Part shown: piece after piece, positions 13,501 through 26,500 of the stretch
Numbering within the stretch: the first letter of the stretch is position 1
How the letters are laid out: each line of letters starts with the position of its first letter
Origin: Psoroptes ovis
Lineage: Eukaryota > Arthropoda > Arachnida > Sarcoptiformes > Psoroptidae
Assembly (NCBI GenBank): GCA_002943765.1
Contig: PQWQ01000018.1
Location: 388,501 to 452,500 of the forward strand
Length of the DNA: 64,000 nucleotides
Direction of reading: 5' to 3'
Translations under genes and position numbers: made by a program
The notes under the pieces: model-generated
Databases searched by the model: none
Told to the model about the DNA's origin: nothing
What the model saw: the letters and a program-made list of their open reading frames with translations, nothing else

Positions 13501-14254
13501 TTCAGAAATTGAATAATCAGTTTTCGATAAGAAAAGTGAAACCTCTCATCACTAATTTGATGATTGAATTGAGAAATTTTGTTCGAATTTCATTCTTCCA
13601 ATATTGATTATCGTAAAGATAATCAAATTCTCTTGAATATTCAATTAAATTGATTAAACTGATTAAAATTATTGTTCGTCGATCCTAAAAATGAAACGCG
13701 CCAAAAAAATTCGAATCAGCGTTTTGATTGCCATCTATGGTTTGTGAAACAAACTACTAATTCATTCCCGTTAAAAACTGCCATCTAGTCGCCTAAAAAT
13801 GAACCAAAAAAAAAATCAATTTTTCTCATTTTTTTAAAGATAATCATCTTCCAAAATTATCTTAAATTTCAAATAAAATTTCACTTATTTATTTATCTTT
13901 CAAATCTCGATGATAATGGGAAAGAAAAAAAAATGAAATAGACACTGATAAATACAATGAGTGTAATGTATTCATTTTTTTCTCTTTCCCACATTAAATG
14001 CACAATTTAATGACACAATGTAATTATAAAAATAACGTCGATGATGATAATAATAAATAAAGCATAAATCACTTGGTAAGATAATCGCTAAATGTTTATA
14101 AGATAATAAAATGAAGTGATTGAATCATGAGATGATTTGATATATATTTGATTGTAATAAAATATCATTTTCTCAAAGCCAAAAGAAAATGAATGGAAAA
14201 TAATTTTTCCATTTTTTTCCTTTGTTTAAATACGAAACAACAATAATATAAACG

Positions 14255-15908
14255 ATGAATGAAAAACAAATGAATTTAGATCAAATTATTCAACAATCAC
14301 CAATTGATTTAGATCAATTAGAATCACGTGATCATTCAAAATATCGTTCATCATGGACAATGTATTTGGCCGCATTCAGTGCACACATGGCATCGATTAC
14401 ATTAGGTAGTACTTATGGTTGGAATTCACCAGCAATGGAAGAAATGAATGAAAATTTTACCGGCCATCATGGTGAATGGAAATCACCGTTTTTACCGACT
14501 GACAAAGAAAAACGTTTCATTTCTTCTGTTTTAACGATCGGTGCCATTATTGGTGGTTTTCTTTGCGGTAATTTTGATCAAAATTGATTCGATTGATATG
14601 CTAATTTAGTTTTTTCATCACGAAAGGTTTACTAATTGATCGATTAGGTCGAAGAAAAACCTTGATGTCGTTAGGCATCCCATATACTTTAGGTTGGACA
14701 TTGATTGGTTTATCAACGACAACTGCCATGATAATTATTGGCCGTATTATTACTGGCTTAGGCATCGGGATAGCTATTGCAACGGTACCGACATATCTGA
14801 CAGAGATTGCTACACCAAACAATCGGGGTTATCTTGGAATGACATTTAATGTAAATCATTAATTCTTTTAACAAATCTAATCATCAATTGTCAATTTTAA
14901 ATTTTCTAGTTTTTTGTCGTATTCGGTATTTTTTACATGGACATGATGAATATATTCAATTTTCATTGGAATCAATTAGCATTTTGGGCATTGTTGCCTA
15001 CATTTTTATTGATGATTTTAATGTATTTTATGCCAGAATCACCAACATGGTGTATCAATTGTATTAAAGATAAAAATGAATCAATACGTTTAGCTGTGAT
15101 CAATCTTAAACGATTACGAACCAATGATAGTGATATACAAAATGAATTGAATGATTTACTTGATTATAAAAAACAATCAGATATGAATAGAAAAAATTAT
15201 TTAAAATTTTCTTGGAATATATTCAAACGTAGAGATGTATACATCCCGATGATTATGGCAATAGTTTTACTATTTTTTCAACAATTTTCGGGCATAAATG
15301 CAGTACAATTCTACATGAATGATATATTTAATGGATTTAATTCAAATATAAATACAAAATATTCAACATTAATATCGAATACATTTATGCTTTTATCAAC
15401 GATTGTCGGTACATTTATTATTGATCGTTTTGGTCGTCGTTTATTATTAATATTATCATCATTCGGCATGTCATTTAGTATCGGTTTATTAGGATTTTAT
15501 TATTATTATGAACAACAAAATTTAATTGATAATAATTCAACAATTAATCATAATCAATCATTATCAATGTCATCGATTGCAGCTGAATATTTACCAATAA
15601 TTTGTCTGTCAATATTTGTTTGTTCATTTTCATTAGGTATTGGACCAATAGCATGGATTATTATAACGGAAATAACACCACCAAAATCGGTACAAATTAT
15701 TACATCAATTGCATCAATATTCGCATGGATTTATACATTTATCATAGTGAATGAAACGAAAATATTTTTTCAAATATTTACACAATATGGTACATATTGG
15801 CTATTTTCTGCAATTAATTTTGTTTGTGTTTTATTTAGCTATTTTTATTTACCTGAAACAAAAGGTAAAACAATCGAGGAGATTGGAAAAATTTTCAATT
15901 ATTGTTAA
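14255..15908 (+). CDS. MFS sugar transporter, facilitated trehalose/glucose transporter (Tret1/GLUT-like)
   Basis: A plasma-membrane sugar carrier of the major facilitator superfamily, expected to move trehalose or hexose down its gradient. The exons are 14255-14567, 14627-14850 and 14910-15908. The two introns are 59 nt each with GT/AG ends, and the phases join cleanly to 511 aa. Motifs in order: GWNSP at the end of TM1 (a Tret1 hallmark), the DRLGRRKT loop 2-3 signature across the first splice site, GRIITGLGIGIAIATVPTYL with EIA in TM4, PESPTW at 221-226, QQFSGIN at 303-309 in TM7, DRFGRR in loop 8, GPIAWIIITE in TM10 and PETKG at 494-498. About 12 hydrophobic segments and the length match the family. 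The long acidic loop after TM6 is typical. The substrate cannot be told from sequence. The start ATG is the only one giving a normal N-terminus. Confidence 0.93.
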
Positions 15909-18900
15909 CAAACATAGGAATAGAGAAGCAAATTCTGAAACAAAAAATAGATACGGAAGAAAAATTAATTAATTTTTAATTACGAATTTCAAAATACACG
16001 AATTAAAAATAGTCAACGATACAATTTCCTTCAAATACATTTCTATTTTTAATGATTTAGATTTATCAAATAAATTTTCATCTGAAAAACAAATCGTAAA
16101 CAGTGATTAAAGATAGAATTTAATTCAAATTATCAGAAAAAAACGACAACAGAAAAAATTAATTATCAGTTAGTGAATACAAACGAAAAAGAATAATAAT
16201 AAGAATATATAAGAATTAATATTTATATTCACTGATTAGTAAAATTTCATTTTAATCCAGTTTTAATTTGTTCCATATATATCAATCAGTGATTAAGTAA
16301 ATTAAAAACAAAATATTCGATTTAAAATCTCCAATATTTTGTTTTTCTCATTTTTAAATCTATTCTTATTTATTTTTATTTTTTTGATTTTAAAATAAGA
16401 TAAATAAATAAATGAATCCAATAAATAAGGAATCCAATTCCTTTTATTTTCCAGAGATTAATCTTTTCTTATTTGTTTATTTTTGTTGTTCAAATTATTA
16501 TTTTTTCATTTTATTCAATAAATTCCATACGGAATTCATTGGAATCAAGTTATTCATTGTTTTTGTTGTTGTTTCTGTTGTTTTTTAGATTGAAAAACAA
16601 TTGATAATAATTGAATTTTCCTGATATCAAGAAATTTGAGGAGAAAATTATCAAAATGTCACTAGAATTAAGATCATCAGATTTTTGTCGTTTAATTACG
16701 GAAGAAAATTGGAGAAAAATTGCATACAAAAAACAACAAAAGAAACACCAGAATCTCAGATTAGATGATCAAATGTAAATTCATTGTTCAAATGACAATT
16801 GACAGCAGAGTAAAATGTCGATAAACAAATCGAAAAAGAAGTTTTGGAATTGAAATTCAATTTCGATTTGCATGCAAGCAAATTTTAAAAGTGAAACTTT
16901 TAAAGGTGAATTTTTCGAAAACACTCGATCCTCCAGGCGTTTTTTGACTGCTTTTCAAAATGTTTGTCAACAAAAATTTTTGATGAAACGATGACAACCG
17001 CACTGACGCAACAACAAAAAGAATTTCTATGGAAATTTTCTTGAAAATTCTCTCGAAGTTCACCTTAAAAGCCAAAAAAAAAAAAAATACAAAATTTCAT
17101 CAGAAACCCTTTTAACCCTTATGGGGAAAAAAATTCAATTGAATTGACCCGGGATGTATGAATTTTTTCAAAAATTTTTCGGTGAAATTCTTCCATTTTC
17201 TCCAGGAATTCGACCCAGAATTGTTTTTCATTTTTTTTTAAATTTTCAAATGCGTCTACTTGAAACTTTTATTTCAAAAAATATTATAAATGAAAACGCT
17301 TGAGTTTAGTGATCAAAGAATTTTCTAAATTCAAATTAATTTTTTTTTTTTTTCGTTTCATCGGATAATATTCAATGGAAAAACTCTTCATCATCAAATG
17401 CACCAAGCGAATTTCATCACATCATCACCAAACAATGATTTAGGCCGTAAAACGATTGCTTCATTTGCTTTGAATTTGCATCAAATTTCATCAAATCATT
17501 CAAGAATGTTCGTGAAACGATTAAGTAAACAAAAGTTTGAAATTTCAAACTTTTTTTCAATAATGAAAAAACAATTAAAATAACCGAAACTCAAAAGTTT
17601 ATTATATCATCCAAATATTATTATTATTAGCATTTTGATAATTGTTTAGTTAATTTCAAACACAAATTGAATCATTTTGAATTTTGAAATGTTTTTTTTG
17701 TGTTACATTGTTTTTGCATTCTTTTTTCTGCACCAACAAAATAAAAACGCCATTCAATGATAATCATGATTATCATATCTTTCGAAAGTATTCTTCTTCT
17801 TCCCCTGCTTCTTCATTGAAATGATACCAAAGAAAAAACAATGATTTGTGATGAACTGTATCTTTGTGGGTGTGTTTGTGTGAGGTGTTTAAGTGTGTAT
17901 GGGTGCCCATTAGGCTATAAAATGTGTGCCGTGCGTTTGTTGATGTGTACGAATCGGTGTATTGTCTCAGTGTATTAACTAAGATTTGGACCCTTAAGAA
18001 ATTGCAGAAATAAATAAGTTTGTGTCTCATATAATAAGTGTATTTGTGTTGATTTGTGAGTTGAAAGTATTCTGAGATTTTCATTTTTTTTTTTACTAAG
18101 TAAACTAAATGGAAAAAAATTGAAATTGGATTAATCAATTTTTGAATAATTTTTTTTAGTTGTTTTGTTCAATTAAACAACGGGTTGATGCATAGTCGTC
18201 TCCATTGGATTGAAGATACATCTTCGAATTGAATTTTTATTATGTTTAGTTGGTTCATGACCAGAGATTTTTCTTTTACTTTTAATATTCCAATGAGATT
18301 CACCGTCCTATCCATCATTTTAAAACATTTCAATCATATTTCATATGTTTTACATGTTTTTAATGCATACACGAGATTTTTTTACGTTTTCAAATAATTT
18401 GATTTTCATCAATGCTATGAACAAGGGAAGATGATAAGGGAATTGAGTAATGAAATGAAAATTTATTAATTCAAAACAAGGAGAAGCTCAATTTGAAATT
18501 TTCAAAATATTCATTCAAATATAAGCATGACAATTTAAAAATTGATTTAATTGAATGCAAATGAACGAATTTTTCATTATAGTTGATGATATCGATGATT
18601 TTCTTCATCAATTAATCAGAAGATAGTGATTTTATGTTTTACTCTTTTTTAATTAATTCGATAATTATTCATCAATCTTAAAATTGATTTAATATTTTAG
18701 AATATTCATTTCTTTTTTTTGTGAATGTTTTTGATTTTGAAATTCACATTTTTTCTTAAATCAAATGATAATTTATTCTGATTTTTTTTTTAGTATTCAA
18801 TACGAGAACAACAAAATCACTAGTCTTCCAGATCAACTGAGACATTATAAAATTTAATTGATGATTATTCATTCGTTTACATTCAAATGTTCAATGATCA

Positions 18901-19001
18901 GCGATCATATCATGCATGAATGATTGATCAATTGAATTTAAATCAGATTTAGTGAGGTTTTCTCTTAGGAATGAAATGAAAATAAATGAATAAATATACA
19001 C
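15909..19001. other. Intergenic region between transporter and hnRNP K gene
   Basis: Two genes converge here (transporter plus, hnRNP K minus). The stretch is AT-rich with poly(A/T) tracts, a GT-rich patch at 17860-17970 and no supported coding frame. The 121-codon minus frame at 17773-18138 follows the GT-rich patch and has no family motif. Confidence 0.55.
16069..16074 (+). terminator. Possible polyadenylation signal of the sugar transporter
   Basis: An AATAAA lies about 160 bases after the transporter stop codon. In DNA this AT-rich the hexamer occurs often by chance, so this is only the nearest plausible signal. Confidence 0.25.
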
Positions 19002-22000
19002 TCACCAGTTACAAATCATCGACACGGCTGCTTGAACATCATTATAGAGACCTTTGACTGTAATCAATCGTGTATTACCGGTATTAGTTGATGATTGATT
19101 CCCGCCAGTAAGTGTATTATTATTGTTATTGTTTTTTATTTGATCTATTGAAATATCCGCTTGAGTTTTGATGCGTATTTCTTTGATGCGATTACCACCA
19201 CGTCCAATTATTGCACCGACAACCTATTTTTATATGAAAAATACAATTTTTTCATTTATGATATAAATTGTGTATGCAATGATTTAATGGTACCTTATGA
19301 TTGACTTTGATCGTTGAGATTGCTGTTCCGTTCGGATTGACTGTGAATGTGACATCATCACGCTTCATCAATGAATTCATTAAACGATTCGCATCATAAT
19401 TTTTTGCATCTTTGATAAGTAATTAATTAATTTCTTCTTTTTGAATATTCGCATTAACTAATGAACTCACCTGTCATCCAACGAAAAGAGTCATCACCAG
19501 TTGCGCCGAATACGCTGGCTGGTGTAGCAACTGCAGCGGCAGCGGCAGCCGCTGCTGCTCTCATTGATGACATTCGATTTCCACCGCTTCCACCGGCGCC
19601 ACTATTTCCTGGTGGCATGACAGTGCTGGCTGTTTGTGCCCAATGAGGATGATGATGTGGATGATGAGATGAAGCAGCTGCTGCCAAAAATGATGATGAT
19701 GTTGCTCCGAATTCGGATGGAGGTCGATCCATCAAATGATGATGTGTTTGTGGTCCATTAGTCAATGCTGATAAATGCCGATTGCCAGTATTAGGTGATG
19801 AAAATGGATGATGATGTGCATGTGCATGGGGATGCGCATGTTGTGGATGATGAATAGGTGGCGCGGGATGATGATATTGAGCCGGTGGGGTTGGTGGAAT
19901 CGGTGGAGGAGTGAAAATACTAGTTGTTCGATTTGCTTGATGATGCAATTGCTGATGAATGTGCGAATGATGATGTGGACCACCACTATGATGTGTAAGA
20001 GGTCCAGTAGTTGGCTCACCATAGCCACCATAACGCAATGACATGAATGGATCAAAATTTGCCGGATTATATAGTTGATTTGGTCCTTTAATAGGAAACG
20101 TACGAATTAAATTCAATATGATTCCTAATGCATTTTGTATAATTTCAATTGGTCCGGTTATTGCACAAACCCGTTCAGTGCTTTGTGGACAACATTCTGA
20201 ATATACTTTAATTCCGGCTTTTGTTTCCTGTTTGAAATTGGATTTTTGTTTTATGATTCAATAAGTTTGTTCAATGAGCGAATTGATAAAAAGTAAATAA
20301 AAAGAAATCCAAACACTAACCTCACGTAATTGGGTAATACGTGCACCACCTTTACCAATCAAACCGCCAGCATGCGATGTATGTAATAATAATCGTATTT
20401 CACATGAATTGTTGCTATTATTATTATTTGTCGATGATATTACTGATACCGAAGATGTTGATGATGATCCATCATTACGTGATGATGAGCGTTGTTGCTG
20501 TTGTTGTTCATTATTATTACTATTATTAGTATTATTACCACCAATTACAGTTGTTATTGATGTTGTTTTACGATTATTTATATTGGAACGATTAGTGAAA
20601 AATTTTGAACGCTTTAAAAAGTATAAATGGACATGAATTTAGTTTTTTAAAAAAAATTCCACCTAAAAAATCATTCAAATACAAAGACATTTACTAACCG
20701 ATGAAGCATTAGATGCAACGGATGAAGGAATAATTGTTGAATCAATAAATTTCAATACTTCACGTATTATTTTTACAATTTTATCAACATTTGCTACGAT
20801 TGTCAAGATTCTGAAAATTCGGAAAAAATCATATTAGAATAAGTGGAAAATTTTGAAATTTTTTAGAAAAAAAAATTTGGCACTGAAATTCACTGCAAAA
20901 AAATGAGTAAAATATTCAAATGAAAATACTGGTATAATCATCCATTTTTGATAAAAGGATAATCATTTTTTTCCTCAGGGTACATCGGACAAAAAAAATT
21001 AAAAGTATAAGATTATTTTTTGAAAATATACCGTTCTGGTGAAAGACAATCTGGTACGGTAATGGATGATTCATACTGAATGATTGAAGATGGTCGATGG
21101 CAATATTAATAATAGTAAATGAAATAATATGGTATAAAGGTTTCATTATATAATTTGCAAAAAAAAATTTCGGTTATTTGATATCGATAATAAATATTTT
21201 GTTTTCGGGTGATCATTTGATGAAAGATTTTTCATTTTGTTCGAATAGAAATTTATGATCAAAAATATAATAAAAAGGTTTTGTTCATTGAATTAATAAA
21301 GGCCCAAGCAAAAAAATGATTGCGAAAAGTTTTCAGACAAAATTTTCAATCATTCATTCATACATGTTTGAATTATTTGATTAATACAGAATAATAGCGA
21401 TCATGGTCGATATCATTGATTATTTATTGTTAAATTAATCAATTTCGATAATTTTTTGCGATACAATAAACATTTTTTGATGATGAAGCCATAGATTTTT
21501 TTTTGTTTCCAATTGAAAATTCATTTATTTGAAATTTCCAATATTGGATTTAGGTAATTCAAATATGTTTGAATTTCAAGTTCCAGAATTGAAATTAATG
21601 ATATTTTATCGAAAAATTCCAAGTTTATTTTATATTGGTAATAACATTAAGGTTATCTCACAATTTGATTTGGTCGGTTATTATTATCGATTAATTAATG
21701 ATTATTTCGATTTTTTTATTTGGTCATGATTTTGGTCAAAAACATTGATGGGATTCGGTCGTTTAAAGTAATTTATTTTTAAATTTTTAAATTTCAGCAT
21801 TGTTTTGGCATATGATAAATGTGAAACGATTTAATGGGAATTGAGAAAGAAAGAAAAAAAGATAAGAAAAAATTATGTGAAAAATTTTGGTCATTTATAA
21901 ATGAATGATTTCAATGATTTGAAAGGTCATTTGAGACGAAAAAAAATATGTTCAAAATTAAAATTGAAAGATTATTGAGGGAAAAATTTCAATAATTAAA

Positions 22001-23178
22001 AGAATTGAGAAATAAAATCAATGGATAAATGAATAAATTAACAAATAAATGAACAGAACATACCGTTTGTCGAAGATGAGTTATGTTGGAACCACCGCGA
22101 CCAATAATGGCACCGGCATCCTGTTTGTCATGATGAGAAAAATTGTTCATTTAAAATTTAAGAACGAAAATGACAAAAAAAATTCAATTTTCAAGTCATA
22201 TTTATACGCAACGATTTGGGAAAAAAAATTTCAAAAAGGTTTTTTCTAGAATCATAATCAATTTCTTAAACAATTATTTGCTTTTGGACATAATTATATA
22301 AGGAATAATGCTGCTACTGCTACTGTTGTCGCAAATAATTCATTAAAAATTGTACCTGATGACCAGTTTTTTTCTGACGCCTACTCACTATTAGCGTAAT
22401 TTTGGTATTTTTTTTTTTTTTTTTTTTCATAAGACAAAAAACCATTATCATCACGAACAAAAACAAATAAAATAATTGATTCTATTAATTATTTTTCCCA
22501 TATTATCACCATGATTTATCAGTTGAAATAATCAAATTAAATACTTACACGACTAGAGACTAGAAAACGTACTTCCATAGTAATATTATTATTATTATTT
22601 TGTTGTTTTATATTTGATGAAAGATAAGAAGATGAATTATTATTATTAATATTGTTATTATTATCTTGTTTCAATGTTGTTGTTGATTTTGGTTGAATGG
22701 TGACTTTAATATTATTATTATTATTATTGTTATCGCTATTAATGTTAATATCACTACTACTATCGGATGAACTTATTATGCGTAAACGTTTACGTTTTGG
22801 TCCATCATTGTTATCATCATTATTATGGTCATCGTCAGTGTCAGTATTATCTTCAACTTTAATATTACTTTTTTTATTATCATTATTTTGATTATTTGAA
22901 TCTGTATTTTGTTGATTGAATAATGATGATGATGATGATGATGCATTAAATGAATTTTGTGATTTACATATTAAATTATCAAAACTACTATCATCATTAT
23001 CATTTGAAATTAATACTTTCAAATTTTCTCTATTTTGATCAAATTCTTTTCCGTTTTTATTGTTATTATAACGATATTCGTATTCGTTATCAATGATGCT
23101 GCTGCTATTAGTATTATTATTATTATTTGGGTCGTTTTTGGTTTGACAAAAACTGTCATAAACATCGTCTTCAGACAT
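19002..23178 (-). CDS. HNRNPK: hnRNP K-like RNA-binding protein with three KH domains (bancal/HNRNPK family)
   Basis: A nuclear poly(C)-binding protein family acting in splicing, mRNA stability and transcription. Exons in transcript order: 22549-23178, 22064-22120, 21032-21075, 20699-20810, 20321-20611, 19471-20227, 19294-19409, 19002-19223. All have GT/AG borders, the phases close, and the total is 742 aa. KH1 (about 202-270) has the GRGG loop at 217-220 and a VPD...SPERILTI stretch like hnRNP K. KH2 starts at about 351 with GKGG at 367-370, then SECCPQSTERV and FPIKGPNQLYNP, strongly diagnostic of hnRNP K. KH3 has GRGG at 676-679. The first 200 residues are acidic and Asn/Ser-rich. The KH2-KH3 linker is rich in His, Pro, Gly and Ala, with a poly-Ala run. 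The stop TGA overlaps a good splice donor (CTG|GTGAGT), so a further 3' exon is possible. Confidence 0.92.
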
Positions 23179-23195
23179 AATTTTTCATTAGTTCT

Positions 23196-23587
23196 CCTGA
23201 AACCACTTTAACCAGACACAACTCCTTAGTCAACTTTGTTGCTGTTTCTACTATTATTGCTTTGGCTGTTGTTGCTGTTGTTACCAACCGATAAGATTTA
23301 ATTTTAATTAAAAATAAAATGAAAAATGCACCGAAAAAATTCTCGAAAATTGATAATGAATCGTAATAATAGTGTTAATGATTGATCAAACAAAACAGAA
23401 TCTAAATTTAAATATGAGAATGAGAAAAAATGACAAGAATTATAAAAATGTACCGAATAACAATACGATATCAAAAATCAAACAATGAAAAATGAAATTA
23501 ATTAAAAAAAAACGAAATAATTCATATGAATTGAATTAATTATTAACCAATACAGTACAACATATGTAATATATAGAGCAACTTACC
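23196..23587 (-). other. 5' UTR intron of the hnRNP K-like gene
   Basis: On the minus strand a consensus donor (ATG|GTAAGT, lower exon edge at 23587) lies upstream of the coding exon, and a GTTTCAG|GAG acceptor opens the coding exon at 23196, 18 bases before the ATG. This implies an untranslated first exon above 23587 and a 390-nt intron at 23197-23586. Another GTAAGT donor on the same strand at 24333-24338 could mark an alternative first exon. Confidence 0.5.
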
Positions 23588-26500
23588 ATTTATATTTGAA
23601 TTAAATTTAGAATTGGTTCTCTATTATATTTATTTATCAAATTAAATTAAAATGAACCGAATTAAATGCCAAAATATTGTTCCAATATTTTATTAGTTTC
23701 GATTGTTGAACTTTTTATTTCCGATTATTATTATCAGTAATTTCATTCATTATTACTATTTGAATTATTTCGTAATTCTCGATATTTATTATTGTTATTA
23801 TTAATTTAAAAATATTAGTGCATTTCAAACACACACACACACGCAATGATTGAAAAATTTGATACAATATTGTTATTATTATTATTATTTTATTTAATCC
23901 AAGTAGTTATCTTTGAATTGAAAAAAAAAAGAAAAAAAATTAATAAAAACTTTTCAAATGAAATAGATAAATTCACTAATAAATAATAGCAATAGATAAT
24001 AAATAATGATATTATGATTATTGAAAAAATGACAAAACTTTAAGTAAACTTAATTATCACAAAATCATTTAAAATTCTCACAAAGATAGAGATTCATATT
24101 GTTTTGAATTGAATTTTTCACTTTAATTTAATATGAAAAGATAAATAAATAAATATCTTAAATGGACAAAAATAGATAAAAATATCAGTGAAAAAAAAAT
24201 GAGACATGAAACAATTTTCAATTATATTTCACAATAAGTAAAGATAAATAAATAATTGATGAATTTTGTTTTTGAATTCTTTATTTATTTTGTTCCACAT
24301 TTATTTATCACTATTGTTTGTCTTTAGCTGGTACTTACGTTCATTTATTTATAAATGTTTATTTATTTATTAATAATAACATTTATATTTATTTTCAATT
24401 TTCATTCATTTATTATTCGATTATTATCATTACGATTGTATCATTCGTTCGTGAGAGAATAAAAAGTAGAAATTAAACAAACAAGAAGCAAGAATTATTC
24501 ATTTATTGTTACGTTTCAAATCGCAAATGATAATAATTCATTTTTTTTTCTCGGTAAATTTTTTAATTAAATTTTTTTTTTAATTGAATTTGATATGTGT
24601 ATTTCATACCAATTTCTTTTTTAATTTTTATTATTAACGATCGAAAATTATTGAAAAAATGTCAAATGAAACTTTTTTGTTTTGTTTTTTTGGAAACAAC
24701 TTCAAATGTCAAAAATTTTCGAATTTCACCCGTGACAAAGTAGCCGATACGCCCGATAAACAAACAATCGATTGTTCATGTTTTAACGATCGATTTCGCA
24801 CGGTATCGATGTATCAATGTCTTTCCTTTTTTTGAATTTTTTTGGCGGAAATTTTTTTCAAAATTTGAAAACAAAACAAATTCAAGAATCAAGGAATCAA
24901 AAGAGAATCGAGGTAAGAAATGAGCGAATCGAGTGAATCAAGAGAGAATCTTCTAATAAGAGGTGAGTGAATCGAAAAATTTCGGTAAGTAAAAGTCAAA
25001 ATTTGAAAATTTGGCAACAAACGATCGGATAAATTTGATTGATTTCATTTAAAAATTAAGGAGTCCACTGTGTATCGACCGAATGAATCAAAATTTAAAT
25101 CGAAATTAGAAAAAAATCAGAGATTTATTATGATTCAGTGAAGTGAAACATCTTTCATTCCTTATTAATTCGTGTGGATATGTTGGTCTTAAAGGGTGAT
25201 TTATTGGCTACAAAGAGTGGGAGAAAAAACCACATCAAAAAATATGAAACAAAGCAAACTCCAGTATTGTTGTTATCAATGAGTTCAATTTTCAAGTAAA
25301 AAATAATAATCAAATGAAATGAATATCAAATTATGGTAATTATATTCGCAGAATTGATAATAATAATAATTACTAATGAATGAATGATAAATGGAAAATA
25401 ATAAAAGTGAAATTCATATTTACATTCCATGAATTCAACATCATTCCATTCATTAGTTCATTTTTTCCTAAAATTTTATTGAATAATTACAAATTCTAAT
25501 CATTTCTTTTCAATTTTTTTTTTCTTCAGAATCTGAAAACGACCACAAGTTGTTTGAAAATTTCAATGCTTAGCGATGGAAGAACTCTAAGAATTCTCGC
25601 CCAGAAACAAAGCATGTTTACTTTTGAATTTAATCATCATCATCATCATTGTTATTATCAATGAGAATGCAAATTAGACAAAGAATCATTCACAAAATTA
25701 ATAATGATACAATCATAAAATGATAATGATGATTTGAAACAGAACCTAAATTCAGGGAAGTAAAATGAAATGGAATGAAAATGAATAAATTATTTTCAAA
25801 TATTTCAAGAAGAAATATTATTAATATTATTATCATTCCAATCATATGATATGATATGATACATAATTGGTAAATTGAAATGATATGATGATGACAAAAG
25901 AATTTCATTTTTTTATTTGGGCCTCGTCTTCCATAACATCGTTTATGATTTTGAATGGAAATTATGTTTGAATTTCATCGGAATTCCATTTAAAATTACA
26001 CATCAAATGTATGTTTGAATTGGGTGAAAATGAATTCTGTCATCATCACCACTATCACCATCAACAGCAACAGCACAAACATTGCTGATGAAGAATGAAT
26101 GAAAATGTAAACAACATTTGACAAAATAAACGAGGAACAAAAATGTGAAACAAAAAATGAATAAATGAATAAAATGTCACGAATAAATGAATCATTATTA
26201 ATGAGAATATATATTAAATAATTGTACTTGATGTTAATATTGTAATGAAATTGATTTTATTCAATTCATTTTACCATAATAATTATTTCTGCTTTTTTAA
26301 TTTTCATTAATCGACCATTTTTTCACCAAAAATCAATGATCAAACGATGATGTTGATGATCAAATCATGGTAGAATGGAGCGAAAATCAAATATAAAATA
26401 TAATAGAAAGCTCTTGCCCTGAAGCAATTGTCAATCGAGAATTGAAAATTTTCATCGAGAATCAAATGAATATCTACAATCATGTAAATTGAAGAATCTA

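Larger units (their letters stand above)
3972..14254. other. Gene-poor AT-rich region
   Basis: About 10 kb with no supported gene. It holds A/T tracts, scattered CAT/GAT/AAT and CAA runs (for example around 6040-6140), a GT/GGGTA-rich patch at 12000-12125, and two short hairpin elements near 10170 and 10450. Open frames here are below 100 codons, compositionally simple and lack family motifs. Small untranslated exons cannot be excluded, since splice-like sites occur (for example a TTTCAG at 5995-6000 followed by GTAAGT at 6010). Confidence 0.6.

Noticed and set aside
13681..13810. Repeated GCCATCTA motif, also seen in the inverted-repeat element at 45625
   Set aside because: Only 8-9 bases are shared and the surroundings do not align, so chance is enough.
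17773..18138. 121-codon minus-strand frame
   Set aside because: It reads through a GT-rich repeat patch, giving His/Thr-rich sequence without motifs. No splice or start support.
20341..20636. Frames on the plus strand opposite the hnRNP K exons
   Set aside because: They are antisense shadows of the Asn/Ser-rich and KH2 exon on the minus strand.
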